From assembly GCA_003427395.1 (NCBI GenBank), contig BFEA01000460.1, positions 398,768 to 437,658 of the forward strand: 38,891 nucleotides of DNA, read 5' to 3'. Positions 11,650 to 20,560 of the stretch are shown here, in pieces. Source of the DNA: Chara braunii (Eukaryota; Streptophyta; Charophyceae; Charales; Characeae). The translations under genes and the position numbers were made by a program. Positions within the stretch are counted from its first letter, which is position 1; every line of letters starts with the position of its first letter. The notes beneath the pieces are model-generated. The model did no database searches. It was not told where the DNA came from and was given only the letters and a program-made list of their open reading frames with translations.

Positions 11650-12420
11650 TCACCTTTTACTTTTTCTTCGGCTTTTCTACTTCTTTGGTCGGTTCTTCTT
11701 CTTTGGCGGGTTCTTTCTTCTCAGCGGTTTTCGCTAGTTCCTCCTTTGAACTCTCGACCTTTCCCCACGTGACTTTAAATTCCTTTATTGCATCTTTCAT
11801 TAACTTCTCATGGGGTTCTACCTTTTCATTCCCCTTGACCTCCTCCTTAACTGACACCTTACCTTTCCCTTTTACGAGTCTTAGTACGGTCTCCAATGCG
11901 ACAATGTTGCTATCAATCTTCAGCTCAGGGTGTGCTAGGTAGACCATCAAGTTGCCAAGGACAGATGCTAAATCAGTTTCTGTTCTTTCAATGTGAAACT
12001 ATTGTCTAACTTTTTCTGCTTTTTTTTCTCGTTGTTCTTTTTCAATCTTTATCCTTCGGTACTCGTTCATCTTCCTCTTTTCCTTAATTAGTGTCTCCAC
12101 CAATTGTATGATGTTTGCCGTCATCAACTCTTCAGACATTTCATGTATTCTCACATCTTCTTTTCTTTCTCCTTTTTTTGGCACGTCACCAACAATCTCC
12201 GCCGACTCCTCTGCGACATATTAATCAAGGGTCATTCGACCTTGATCAATAATCCGCTGCATTCTTCCGCCGACTTCCACCATTTGAACAACCGTTTCAA
12301 CCTTTTTTAGTTCGGTCTCTGCAGCACGCAGATCGAACTGGCTGTGTACATGCAGTTCAGCCATGACTCCAGCGTCGTGCAACTGACTATGAAGCTGTCG
12401 AAGACGGTCAATCATCTGTT
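11650..12420 (-). pseudogene. gag-like charged coiled-coil remnant
   Basis: Three minus-strand frames in a row are rich in Lys and Glu with heptad-like spacing. They are 12415-12221 (starts MIDRLRQLHSQLHD), 12184-11999 (EELMTANIIQLVETLIKEKR, then Lys/Glu-rich) and 11950-11657 (Lys/Glu/Pro-rich end). Position upstream of the zinc knuckle and protease suggests the N-terminal part of this element's gag. There is no diagnostic motif, so it could also be an unrelated low-complexity insert. Confidence 0.5.
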
Positions 12421-12648
12421 GTCATTTGGTCTCAATCTGGCCACGTGTTAGGACTCCACCTTCCTTATCAGCGAAGAAGGTCACAGAGACAGGTAGGAGA
12501 AAGTAAGGAATGAAGCGAGTCAGAATGAAGAGGCACAGGGAGTTCCAAAGGTAAGACATCTTCAGATTATGTGTTTACCACACCATAAATAATAACAGAT
12601 CAACAATAAATTTCACGGTCACACCAGGTTTCAACTGACTACAGCAAG

Positions 12649-12671
12649 AAAAAAAAAAAAAAAAAAAAAAA
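12649..12671 (+). repeat. Poly-A tract
   Basis: About 23 consecutive A after ACAGCAAG. It might be the tail of a plus-strand retroposon ending here, but no retroposon body was recognised in 12.42-12.65 kb. Confidence 0.8.
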
Positions 12672-12743
12672 CAGAAATCAATTTACTCCTAGTCTAACTT
12701 CAGCTGTCTGATCTATGTATGATGACGTCCTACAACAAGTTTA

Positions 12744-13087
12744 AACTGCCATTTCGTCAAAATGGACATCTTTTATTTTTTGAACAAAATTGAAACGGAG
12801 TTTTTTGGCCAAAAACTCGTCAAAATTTGTTGTTCCTGAGGGTCCGGCGTTTGTAAAACGCTGGACCCACTGGCTGTACATGGACCTAGCTTGAAACTAG
12901 GCACCTCCAGGCAGCACTGCCTGGAGGTGCCCGGTCTCAAGCTAGGTCCATGTATAGCCAGGGGGTCCAGCGTTTGTAAAACGTTGGACCCTCGGGAACA
13001 ACACATTTTGACGAGTTTTGGGTAAAAAAACTCGGTTTCAATTTCGTTTAAAAAATAAAAGATATCCATTTTGACGAAATGGTCGTT
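12744..13087. mobile_element. 344-bp palindromic (foldback/MITE-like) element
   Basis: The whole segment is an inverted repeat about a centre at 12915/12916 with only CA between the arms. CCATTTCGTCAAAATGG at the left end is matched at the right end. The TTGTTTTCC-like, GGGTCCRGCGTTTGTAAAACG, CATGGACCTAGCTTGA and GCACCTCCAGGCAG blocks are mirrored at equal distances with few mismatches. The ends AACTGCC and GGTCGTT are followed by TTTA on both sides (12740-12743 and 13088-13091), a candidate target duplication. No coding capacity. Confidence 0.85.
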
Positions 13088-13362
13088 TTTACAGGTACCT
13101 CAGCCACGACTAGTATGATCAAGACAATAACACACTTGTGATTATGCACAACAACCATAGAACAACCAACAGGTAAGTATGTCAGCCAACACAACAACAC
13201 AATCAATGGTTAGCTTCCTTTTTGTACGACTGTACCATTTGCAGAAGCAGTGCAACTAAATACAAGGGCTAACACTGGACACTATAACAAATCGTGAAGC
13301 CGTACCGTCTGCCGGCACACAAGTGCACACTCTTTAGTTCCTCCAAAACAGCATGTTATCAA

Positions 13363-13752
13363 TGCCACGTGTCACCCCTGGCATGCCAACGCATTAGCTC
13401 TATGGAGTTTACCGACCAAAAGGTCTACGAGGGGGGATGCCACGTCAGCAATGCATATCTAGAACACACACAACACTGGCATGCCACATCAGCTAAGCCC
13501 TGCCAGAATGCCACGTCATCGGTCTTGTTCACACTTCTTTCTCTCTTGACCAACGCCGCGTCAACCTATTCCCAACCAAGCTCTCGCCTGTATATCGAAG
13601 TCTTAAGTGTAGCCACGTCATCATCTTTGAGGAAGGTTGCACGCATGTGCGGTACTCAATGTCTAGACCTGCGGTATTGACCACGTGCGTTAATAAACGT
13701 GTTTCGTCCTGCATATGCAACACCTCCTACTTACCTGGGTGCCACATCAGCA
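13363..13752. promoter_or_regulatory. Cluster of TGCCACGTCA (bZIP-type ACGT) motifs
   Basis: TGCCACRTCA-like words occur at 13363 (TGCCACGTGTCA), 13438, 13482, 13509, 13611, 13679 (ACCACGTGCG) and 13740. The complement TGACGTGGCA is the classic plant Hex/G-box-like core bound by bZIP factors. Flanks such as TCAGCA recur, so this may be a decayed tandem repeat rather than a promoter. There is no adjacent intact gene. Confidence 0.4.
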
Positions 13753-13789
13753 CCTGACAACAGATTGCGATGAAGGAGTATGCTCGGAT

Positions 13790-14192
13790 ACCGAATTGTA
13801 TTGAACCCAGTCTGGCGGATACTCATGAGACGTCAAAGCACAAATAGTCTCAATATTTGCACAAGCTCTCTAGTTAACGCGAAGTGATATCTGAAACAGT
13901 ATCTCGTTACCTGCACATCATTCCACAAATGTGCAATCCTAAGGATCCCTTTCTCTATTCAGGAGCGCCCATATCTTGAAGGGGCGGACTCCGCCTTAAA
14001 CCACTCACCATCTGTCATTCTTATGTTCGGGTTGTGGAAGAAATGTTGGGATAATAATTCTACGTTCGTGGTCAGTTCTGCCCGGATCTCCGACCGAAGT
14101 TTTTTCCATGCTTTGATCACCACTCCCCATAATGGGGATTTGACCTGTTTACGTTGGTAAAAATATAGTAGTAGACATGCCCAAACATCCAC
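13790..14192 (-). pseudogene. LINE ORF2 C-terminal tail
   Basis: Minus-strand frame giving VDVWACLLLYFYQRKQ, KSPLWGVVIKAWKKLR, FFHNPNIRMTDGEWF and RYGRS. After one stop it continues in the same frame with GILRIAHLWNDVQ and a further stop near 13830. The NP-I...W and GI.R..LW pattern is typical of the region after RT in plant LINEs, before any zinc finger. It is separated from RT by the block at 14.20-14.74 kb. Confidence 0.75.
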
Positions 14193-14195
14193 GGG

Positions 14196-14735
14196 TCTGG
14201 GTAAATTTCATTCTTCTGACAATATATGTTTGGCCTGGGTAATTTTCATTCATTTGCTAATATATGTTAGGATATTTTGACGATCCACTTGACCACACAA
14301 ACGGTTATTGTGTAGCCGAAAATTCAGGAATGAAAATTCTGAAGTTAGAGTTTTGGGCAGTCTGAAAATCATGAATGGTCCTGAAGTGGCGAAAGGTCCG
14401 AAGACCCTGAAAACCACCTGTTTAGGGGGGCTGTATCCTGAAGTGGTGAAGGGTATCCTGAAGTGGTCAAGTGAGAGTTTGGGCATTCTGAAAATCCTGA
14501 ATGGTCTTGAAGTGGAAAAAGGTCCGAAGACCATGAAAACCACCCTTCACCACTTGAGGATGCAGCCTGCCTAAATAGGTGGTTTTTAGGGTCTTTGGAG
14601 CTTTCACCACTTCAGGACCATTCAGGATTTTCAGACCTGAATGGTCCTGAAGTGGCGAAAAGTCCGAAGACCCTGAAAACCACCTGTTTAGGCAGGCTGC
14701 ATCCTGAAATGGTGATGAAAAATACGACTGTTGTT
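14196..14735. repeat. Palindromic repeat block inserted in LINE
   Basis: It begins with a 38-bp two-copy tandem (CTGGGTAA...AATATATGTT at 14197 and 14235). Then come three direct copies of a CTGAAAATCNTGAATGG / CCTGAAGTGG / GTCCGAAGACC / TGAAAACCACC module (about 14370, 14486, 14632) and one inverted copy (14548-14626). The last two face each other as a stem-loop with 79-bp arms (14548-14626 and 14636-14714) and a 9-nt loop. Single CCTGAAGTGGT words lie between. It separates conserved LINE pieces, so it inserted after the LINE. Confidence 0.85.
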
Positions 14736-14744
14736 AACCTACTC

Positions 14745-16346
14745 TCCTTTACCACAATGTCTTCGTTCTTAGCCTGACACGATCTTTCATCCCCACACCA
14801 CCATCCTCCTGTGGTAAGTGGAGAGTTTCCCAAACTACTTTTGAAATTGACCTGCCAGTCGTTTCTGCAAATGAGCTCCACAATAATTTTGTTTCTCTCT
14901 GTCTTATAATCGAGTAAACGTGATTGCCAAACACACCAGCAGTCCCAAGAAACCTGAGTAAAGCAAACAAGGCCCATTCACTACCGTGACCCTTCCAAAC
15001 AACCAAAAATGAGAACTTTACCCCAACTCACTACCCTATGGAAGGCTTCATGCAGGAGGATCCTGTCTTGACTGTCTGTTCATATTGGCTGTCATGATTG
15101 TTTTCATGCCCTATTCGATGATAAGGTAAAATTGCTCTGGTAGTAAGAACACAAATTTATGCCGGTTTATCGAGGCTTCTGAAAGGGTAACGCATTTGTC
15201 TAAGAAGGCTTTGAGGATGTTTATTGACTGGGTAATGTTTTCAGTCACAACAAATAGGTTATCGACTATGACCTAGACCTTGTATTCCATGTGGTCGGTC
15301 GGCATGCCTCTGGTAGCAGAATTAATTCGAATGCTGTTGAGTAACCGGTCCTTCCGTAAGGCAAATAAACGTGGCGCCAACAGACAAACGTGCCTTAACC
15401 ATGTAGTCAAAAGGAATTCAGTAGAGACATTACCGTTGACGATCACCTCCACAATCGATATAATGTATTGTGTTCTCACTGAACTACAGAAGTTATCACC
15501 GAAGGATATCCACTTCAACCTAGTTAAGATATATGATTAATTAACCCGGTCATATGCCTTCTCTAGATCTCGTAAAAAAAACGAGATATTTAGGTTCTTT
15601 TTGTGGATGATGTTGTCAAAATTGAGCGACCTTTGACAAACGCTGCTTGATTTGAACCACTAGATATGAGATATATCTACGCAGTCACCCGACCAAGATT
15701 TTTACCAATAACTTATAGGAAGTCCATACATATTGACTAATGAGCAAACCCTTGTAAGAGCATTATTATACATCGATTAGACAATTGCCCACCTTGTCCC
15801 AAATGAATGGTAGCCCATTGTTATGAAACTTATGAAGCTTTGAAGGTCATGTCAAAAGGGAAAGCTTTCACAGGTAGCCCATTGTTATCGGGGACTTTCC
15901 CTTTTGACATGACATTTAAAGCTTCATAAGCTTCATCGCTTGTTACATGGCAATTAAGATATACTCTACGTATGGGAGAGAGCCTTACCTTAATGTTCTC
16001 CCAATGACCGTTTCCCTTTGAAAGATCCACTGTGATGTTTACACCTTCTGCTCTCGAGGTTAAAATAATCGTATAAATAGTGCACATCGTAATCACACAA
16101 TTCTATCAGTTCCTTTGCTCTTGGCACTTCCTCTTAGAAAGGGTGATGTAATTCCTTCACTAAGACCATCGAACGAGAGGGGAACAATTCTAAGAAAGAT
16201 TCTTTCATTATTCGATCAAAGACTTTTATCATTTTTTCCCAAAGTCTCTGCAACCACAACGTTGATTTCATTAGCCGAAGGTCGTCCACCTTGATAAAAA
16301 ACCTCTCTCTCTTTCCCCTATACAAAATCAGATACAAAATGCTCAA
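14745..16346 (-). pseudogene. LINE reverse transcriptase
   Basis: Minus-strand segments in order. A linker with GKRERFFIKVDDLRL (16346-16134). The fingers, SDEAYEALNVMSKGK (about 15940) and NQAAFVKGRSIL (about 15650). Motif A, RDLEKAYDRV (15543-15569, Asp present). VNGNVSTEF and LRHVCLLAPRLFAL, where VRQGCPL-type sequence is expected (about 15400). VIVDNLFVVTEN at about 15250, where Y/F-A-D-D is expected, so the second Asp is Asn. SINRHKFVF. Finally KVVWETLHLPQEDGGVGMKD (about 14790-14845). Several frameshifts. The lost catalytic Asp makes it inactive. Confidence 0.87.
15809..15934. repeat. Inverted duplication inside LINE RT
   Basis: 15825-15864 is complementary to 15895-15934 (about 37 of 40 positions). 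GGTAGCCCATTGTTAT occurs directly at 15809-15824 and 15873-15888. The right arm encodes the conserved EAYEALNVMSKGK of the LINE, so the left arm is an inverted copy made within the element. Confidence 0.85.
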
Positions 16347-16439
16347 ACATTCGAGATTGCGTATTTAATTCCTTCATGAAGGTCGAGTTCCTCCTTACTC
16401 CTATTGGCAGCCAAGATGCTAGAAAAGATGGACAAAAAC

Positions 16440-16910
16440 TTATACTTTAATTTCATTTCGAATCGACAATTTATGTACCAAATCGAAGTTGGAGCGTGCA
16501 TATCACAATTTTCTCCATAATTTATTCACTCATTCAACTAACCCGAAATTACTTAAATTTAACACGTTACATCTATATACCCCCTCACTCCGACTACATT
16601 CAGTAAGTTGGACAAACATCACTATTGGTTTGTGGTCTGGGAGGGGTTGCGTAGACTTATGCACGAACTCAAGTGCATCTCATAGGTTCATTGAAGTTAA
16701 GAAAAAAATCTAACCTTATTTTCGTGGTACTTTATCCTTCCTTCCGATTCGAATATACCACATATAACCCTCGCGATCCATATTGGGAAGCTTGTACAGA
16801 TAAACTGAATATAATTCCTTCATTGCAGAGGTGAGAGCAATTTTGTCCTTGGAAAATTCGCCGTCTTCACTCAAAGTGACCAAGTTTAAACCACCAGTAC
16901 GTTTCCCTGC
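16440..16910 (-). pseudogene. LINE endonuclease, C-terminal half
   Basis: Minus-strand text gives GGLNLVTLSEDGEFSKDK at about 16900-16850, where L1 endonucleases have GDFN. It continues through ELYSVYLYKLPN and ends in TQPLPDHKPIVMF at 16623-16650. That is the position of the conserved S-D-H catalytic motif; Ser is Pro but Asp-His remain. Stops occur in between. The N-terminal half lies beyond the microsatellite block at 17.86 kb. Confidence 0.75.
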
Positions 16911-16924
16911 TTGGAAAACAAATA

Positions 16925-17106
16925 CGAGTCAGGTAACACGGGGGATCGGTGCAGGGAATGACCGATAGTAAAGAATGAGGAAAAAAAAAACATCGGAAAA
17001 ATAAAAGAGGAAAAAAAAAAAAGGGAAAGAAAAAAAACAACGGTCGTTGTGAGAACTACAAGATCGGAACGACACGGGGGGGGGGAGGAGGAATATATAT
17101 ATATAG

Positions 17107-17137
<31 letters not shown>

Positions 17138-17276
17138 GATAGATAGAGAGATGGGTCTCGAAAGTGCAAGATGAGAATGAATCTTTCAATGCAAGTGGTA
17201 AAATTTATTCTTAGTTGCACATTCGAAACGAGTGGGCCACACACACATACACACACACAAATAGACAGATAGATAT

Positions 17277-17366
<90 letters not shown>

Positions 17367-17855
17367 TTTGTTCGGCGAGTTCGCCGACGTTCTCCAGACA
17401 CCGTGGAGGGACACACTCTCTCTCACTCTCTCTCTCTCTTGAGCCCCGTCCCGCCGCAAAATGCATCTTCCTCCAGCATGTGGGAAAATGCATTCTCGAG
17501 ATGGTCGTCTTCTCGCTCTTTTTTTTCAAAGCGGATAAATCTCTCTAGCGTTTCATTTGGTCGGTTTCCTTTTTTTTTTTTTTTTTAGAATCTCGTTTTN
17601 NNNNNNNNNNNNNNNNNNNNNNNNNNNNNNNNNNNNNNNNNNNNNNNNNNNNNNNNNNNNNNNNNNNNNNNNNNNNNNNNNNNNNNNNNNNNNNNNNNNN
17701 NNNNNNNNNNNNNNNNNNNNNNNNNNNNNNNNNNNNNTACGACTTGTAGCCCCCGGTAGCTCAAGGCTCGACATGGCAAGGCATACCGGTAGCCAGAGGG
17801 TCGGACTTGATAGTTGGGAAAGGTATTGGTGGCTTAAGGAAGTATTCCAATTTCC
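16925..17855. repeat. Microsatellite-rich block splitting LINE endonuclease
   Basis: Contents from left to right: A-rich runs (16980-17040), a G run and AT tract (17077-17103), GATA repeats (17104-17150), a CA stretch (17238-17260), GATA (17266-17325), GA (17325-17363), CT (17415-17440), a T run (17571-17586), the gap, and ~115 bp of non-repetitive DNA. The endonuclease halves on either side are nearly contiguous (FLKQLLYILW then GGLNLV), so this block is an insertion of at least 0.9 kb. Confidence 0.8.
17600..17737. other. Assembly gap (138 N)
   Basis: Run of N next to a T run and GA/GATA microsatellites. True length is unknown. Confidence 0.99.
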
Positions 17856-17857
17856 AG

Positions 17858-18330
17858 CTACCAGAGTATATAAAGAAGTTGTTTGAGAAAGACCGCTCGT
17901 TTCTTTTTGTTTATGGGCGTGCAAATGGATACAATGACGTAGTCATACACTTCAATAAATACTTTAATCCATGTCCAATAACCCCAAAGGTCGGCATAGA
18001 AATCTACAATTTGATTGTGGAGTCCTTTTAGGCAGAAGATCACTACCCCTCCTTTGCCCCCCCTCGAGGGGGACCATATTTGGGGGCAATCTGACCAATA
18101 TCCTAATGCTTTGATTTTCTCTTTGTTTAATGTAGTTTCGTGGAGACAAACCATCTGAACATTATTCTAAAAAAAACACATTTTGACCTATCCCTCTTTT
18201 GTTACTTAGGTATTCCCCAACCCTCGAAGATTCCACGTAATGATCATAATTTTGAATATTCCTTATGCTCCTTTTAACGATTGAGCATGAGGATTCAAAA
18301 ATGTTTTCCCGATATTGAAGACACCGACAA
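17858..18330 (-). pseudogene. LINE AP-endonuclease, N-terminal half
   Basis: Minus-strand reading gives SIRNIQNYDHYVESSRVGEY and, after a short break, MVCLHETTLNKEKIKALGYW. The first should contain the W-N-I/V-R-G start and the second is the Q/H-E-T metal-binding block with the catalytic Glu. Then follow WSPSRGGKGGVVIF, QIVDFYADLWGYWTWIKV and RAVFLKQLL. Order and spacing match apurinic-type endonucleases of L1 elements. Stops and a small shift near 18160 break it. Confidence 0.8.
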
Positions 18331-18499
18331 TAAAGACCATGGTTATCCGACAACCATGATTTTGACAAGTATGTTTGAAGAAGAGTGAGTTGAGTTTGCG
18401 CCCCCCTCCCTCGACAACTTACCTTCGAAGTCCAAAAGAAAATTCAGTTGCCTTGATCGGGAGGACGTGAATGTGCTAGTGCCCATGCTACCATCCTTC

Positions 18500-19910
18500 C
18501 ATAATCCAAACTAAAGATAGTGGACGAGATCCTTCCCCTTCCAGCATTTCCAATTGTCCTACAGCGCATCAGAGGTACAAAGGAGGGACAAATAATTTAA
18601 TTTTCTTTCCCCCGCCTTCTTGGTTATCGACAAACAATCGAGATACGAATTGCTTGCTTACTAGTCTAAACATGAACTTGCCTTGAATGGCAGGATAAAA
18701 AATGACAAACTGGGATGACATCGACATTTGCAGTGAGGGAAGAGTGTTAAGTGTAAACCAACCATTGACTCCTGTCTACGAGATTACCCACAAAGCGGTT
18801 GCTTAATGTATTGTAATTGACCACATGGGGAGATCGCTACTCTTATCGTGGTGGTCTCACTTCCAGGTATACCACACTTTGAAGATATGGCTGAGATACT
18901 TTCGATTACTAACATACTTGACTACAACTGTATTTCAATATATTGTTGATACTTCCAAAATAAAAAGCTAGACAATTATAAAAACTTTACGAAATCTACT
19001 TGATACCACTTATTTTTATTTGTTTCTGGTTTCAAGTCCTATTTTATTATTGACCATAATTGTAGTTGTAGTACTTACCATGCATAAAACCACTCACGAA
19101 AAAAGACAAGATGTTTTTCAACAAAATATGATAGATTTTCAAAAGACCATAAAAAAAAAATGACAATAGAAAAATCTCTCGTAGCTAATTGGTTAGAGGA
19201 AATAATTGTTAGGTGTGTCGATTTTGACTTCTTTATGGAGGATGTAGTTTGAACTATGACATTGTTTAGAACATGTCTAAAACAATACCTTACCTTATCC
19301 CAAGAGGCTCGACTCTTGCGAGAGTCGACGAAGGTCTCTAACGAGCCTATAGAGGGTCGCTGCAGAGTTGGAAACAAATATAGGAAACACAACATGGTAT
19401 AAACAATTTAGAGTTTGGTTTCATAAGAATAAATAAGCTCAAATTAGTTAAACGCAAATCAACTTCAGGGACTTTCATTATTTCATAGGCTGTTATGAAA
19501 TCTCTGCCAACGCGGCCAGTGTTTCGCATATGATTTTTTTTGTTAACAAGAGAATCATATTAATCATGTAAAACAAAAGCCCTTAATACAAGCGATCCTA
19601 ACTGCAACGAAGTCGCTTCTACCAAGGAAAATTGGGAATGCCTTGGTCAGATACTCGACGGAGTTCCCAACATATATTTTTGTGTTGAGGCATATGATGA
19701 CTAACCTTCTAGTTGTGGTCCTCTCGCTCTTACATTTTTGTCCAAATTTAGTCCCCTTTACTTAGCAGGTGTTCGTCGTCTAGTTGGTCCTCCTAACTTA
19801 CCTCTGGTTTTTACCGATGTTCTTAAACCGTCATTGCGGTTCTTCCGAACGTGTTCAGTGGTTGAAAACGCCTCAAAAATACCTCTGGCTTCTGCGGTTA
19901 CATTCGCCAT
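18500..19910 (-). pseudogene. Probable LINE ORF1 remnant
   Basis: A minus-strand ATG at 19910 opens a 50-codon frame (MANVTAEARGIFEAF, then Arg/Lys-rich). The same frame continues, with several stops, to 19347 (RVGRDFITAYEIMKVPEVDL). Other frames carry TRDFSIVIFFLWSFENLSYF and FVEKHLVFFREWF (19180-19080) and GVNGWFTLNTLPSLQ with KFMFRLVSKQF (about 18780-18640). They lie upstream of the endonuclease in the expected place for ORF1, and the hydrophobic W/F-rich pattern resembles plant LINE ORF1. I see no intact zinc knuckle. Assignment is by position. Confidence 0.4.
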
Positions 19911-20179
19911 CACCACGTGCTCTTTAACTCATCCAACTTCTGGTATGGGGATGAAGCCTAACCTGTGTTACATCATTGTGGATGGTTGGCATCACAAAAC
20001 ATATCATGTACAGTGTTGGAGGGGGGGAATGGACCAAATTGTTGCATTGAGCCACCAACACATGGCCCCAACAAAGTTGAGAATCTCATTAAGCCTCTCC
20101 AAAAAAATTGGAGGCTTGAGACAGGGCTTCCGAAGGGCAACAAATAAAGAATTGTCCCATGCGGCGGGGTGTCACTAGG

Positions 20180-20560
20180 AATAACCCTAAACTAAAAACC
20201 TGCTAGCATTTAGAGCCTATGTTCATTTGAGATCACCCTTAACGACCAAGAGTGTTACTGACATACATTGTCTCTTGAGCAAAACTCCAAGAATGACTCT
20301 ATAAATTTGGACCCTTATAAATGAGTCTTCCGCTTTCAGGACAAATTTAAGGAATACTCTTGAACTTAATGTTCTTGCAAGCAAGTCCCTCACTTTTAAG
20401 GCAAAACTTCCAAAATTGCCTACCAAAGTCTGTAAAATTACAAGCATGCCTCACTAATCAATTAAGGCAGTTTTTAAAGGTTACTTTTAAAGTTGATTGA
20501 GGTACCAAACTGTCCTCAAGTCGGAACCGTCAGTCAACACTAAGACTCTCGTAGCAAATT
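20180..20560. other. No feature recognised
   Basis: AT-leaning non-repetitive DNA between the LINE remnant and the satellite. Short frames only. Confidence 0.6.

Larger units (their letters stand above)
8438..12420 (-). mobile_element. Degenerate Ty3/gypsy LTR retrotransposon (internal part)
   Basis: Minus-strand remains in the order gag-like coiled coil, zinc knuckle, protease, RT, RNase H, start of integrase. This is the domain order of Ty3/gypsy elements. No flanking LTRs or primer-binding site were found. The left end stops in the integrase zinc-finger region against the 122-bp array. Stops, frameshifts, a Cys-to-Ser change in the zinc knuckle and an AT-rich insertion show it is inactive. 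Clade cannot be assigned because the integrase core is missing. Confidence 0.9.
13790..19910 (-). mobile_element. Degenerate L1-type LINE, interrupted by two insertions
   Basis: Minus-strand remains are collinear: ORF1-like region (19910-18500), AP-endonuclease N-half (18330-17858), endonuclease C-half (16910-16440), linker, reverse transcriptase (16096-14749) and C-terminal tail (14192-13790). Endonuclease plus RT without LTRs defines a non-LTR element of the L1 group. Both interruptions, at 14.20-14.74 kb and 16.92-17.86 kb, fall between adjacent conserved pieces. Frameshifts, stops and lost catalytic residues show it is dead. No poly-A or target duplication was found at the 3' end near 13.79 kb. 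Confidence 0.88.

Noticed and set aside
12649-12671. Poly-A tail of a retroposon
   Set aside because: No retroposon body or target duplication could be placed upstream, and the nearby LINE lies on the opposite strand.
19738-20178. 146-codon plus-strand frame with a possible CCHC-like word
   Set aside because: A zinc-knuckle reading (C-Y-H-C...C) needs a 2-nt correction and has Ser for His. The opposite strand of the left part reads as collinear LINE ORF1-like text, so I treat the plus frame as a shadow.
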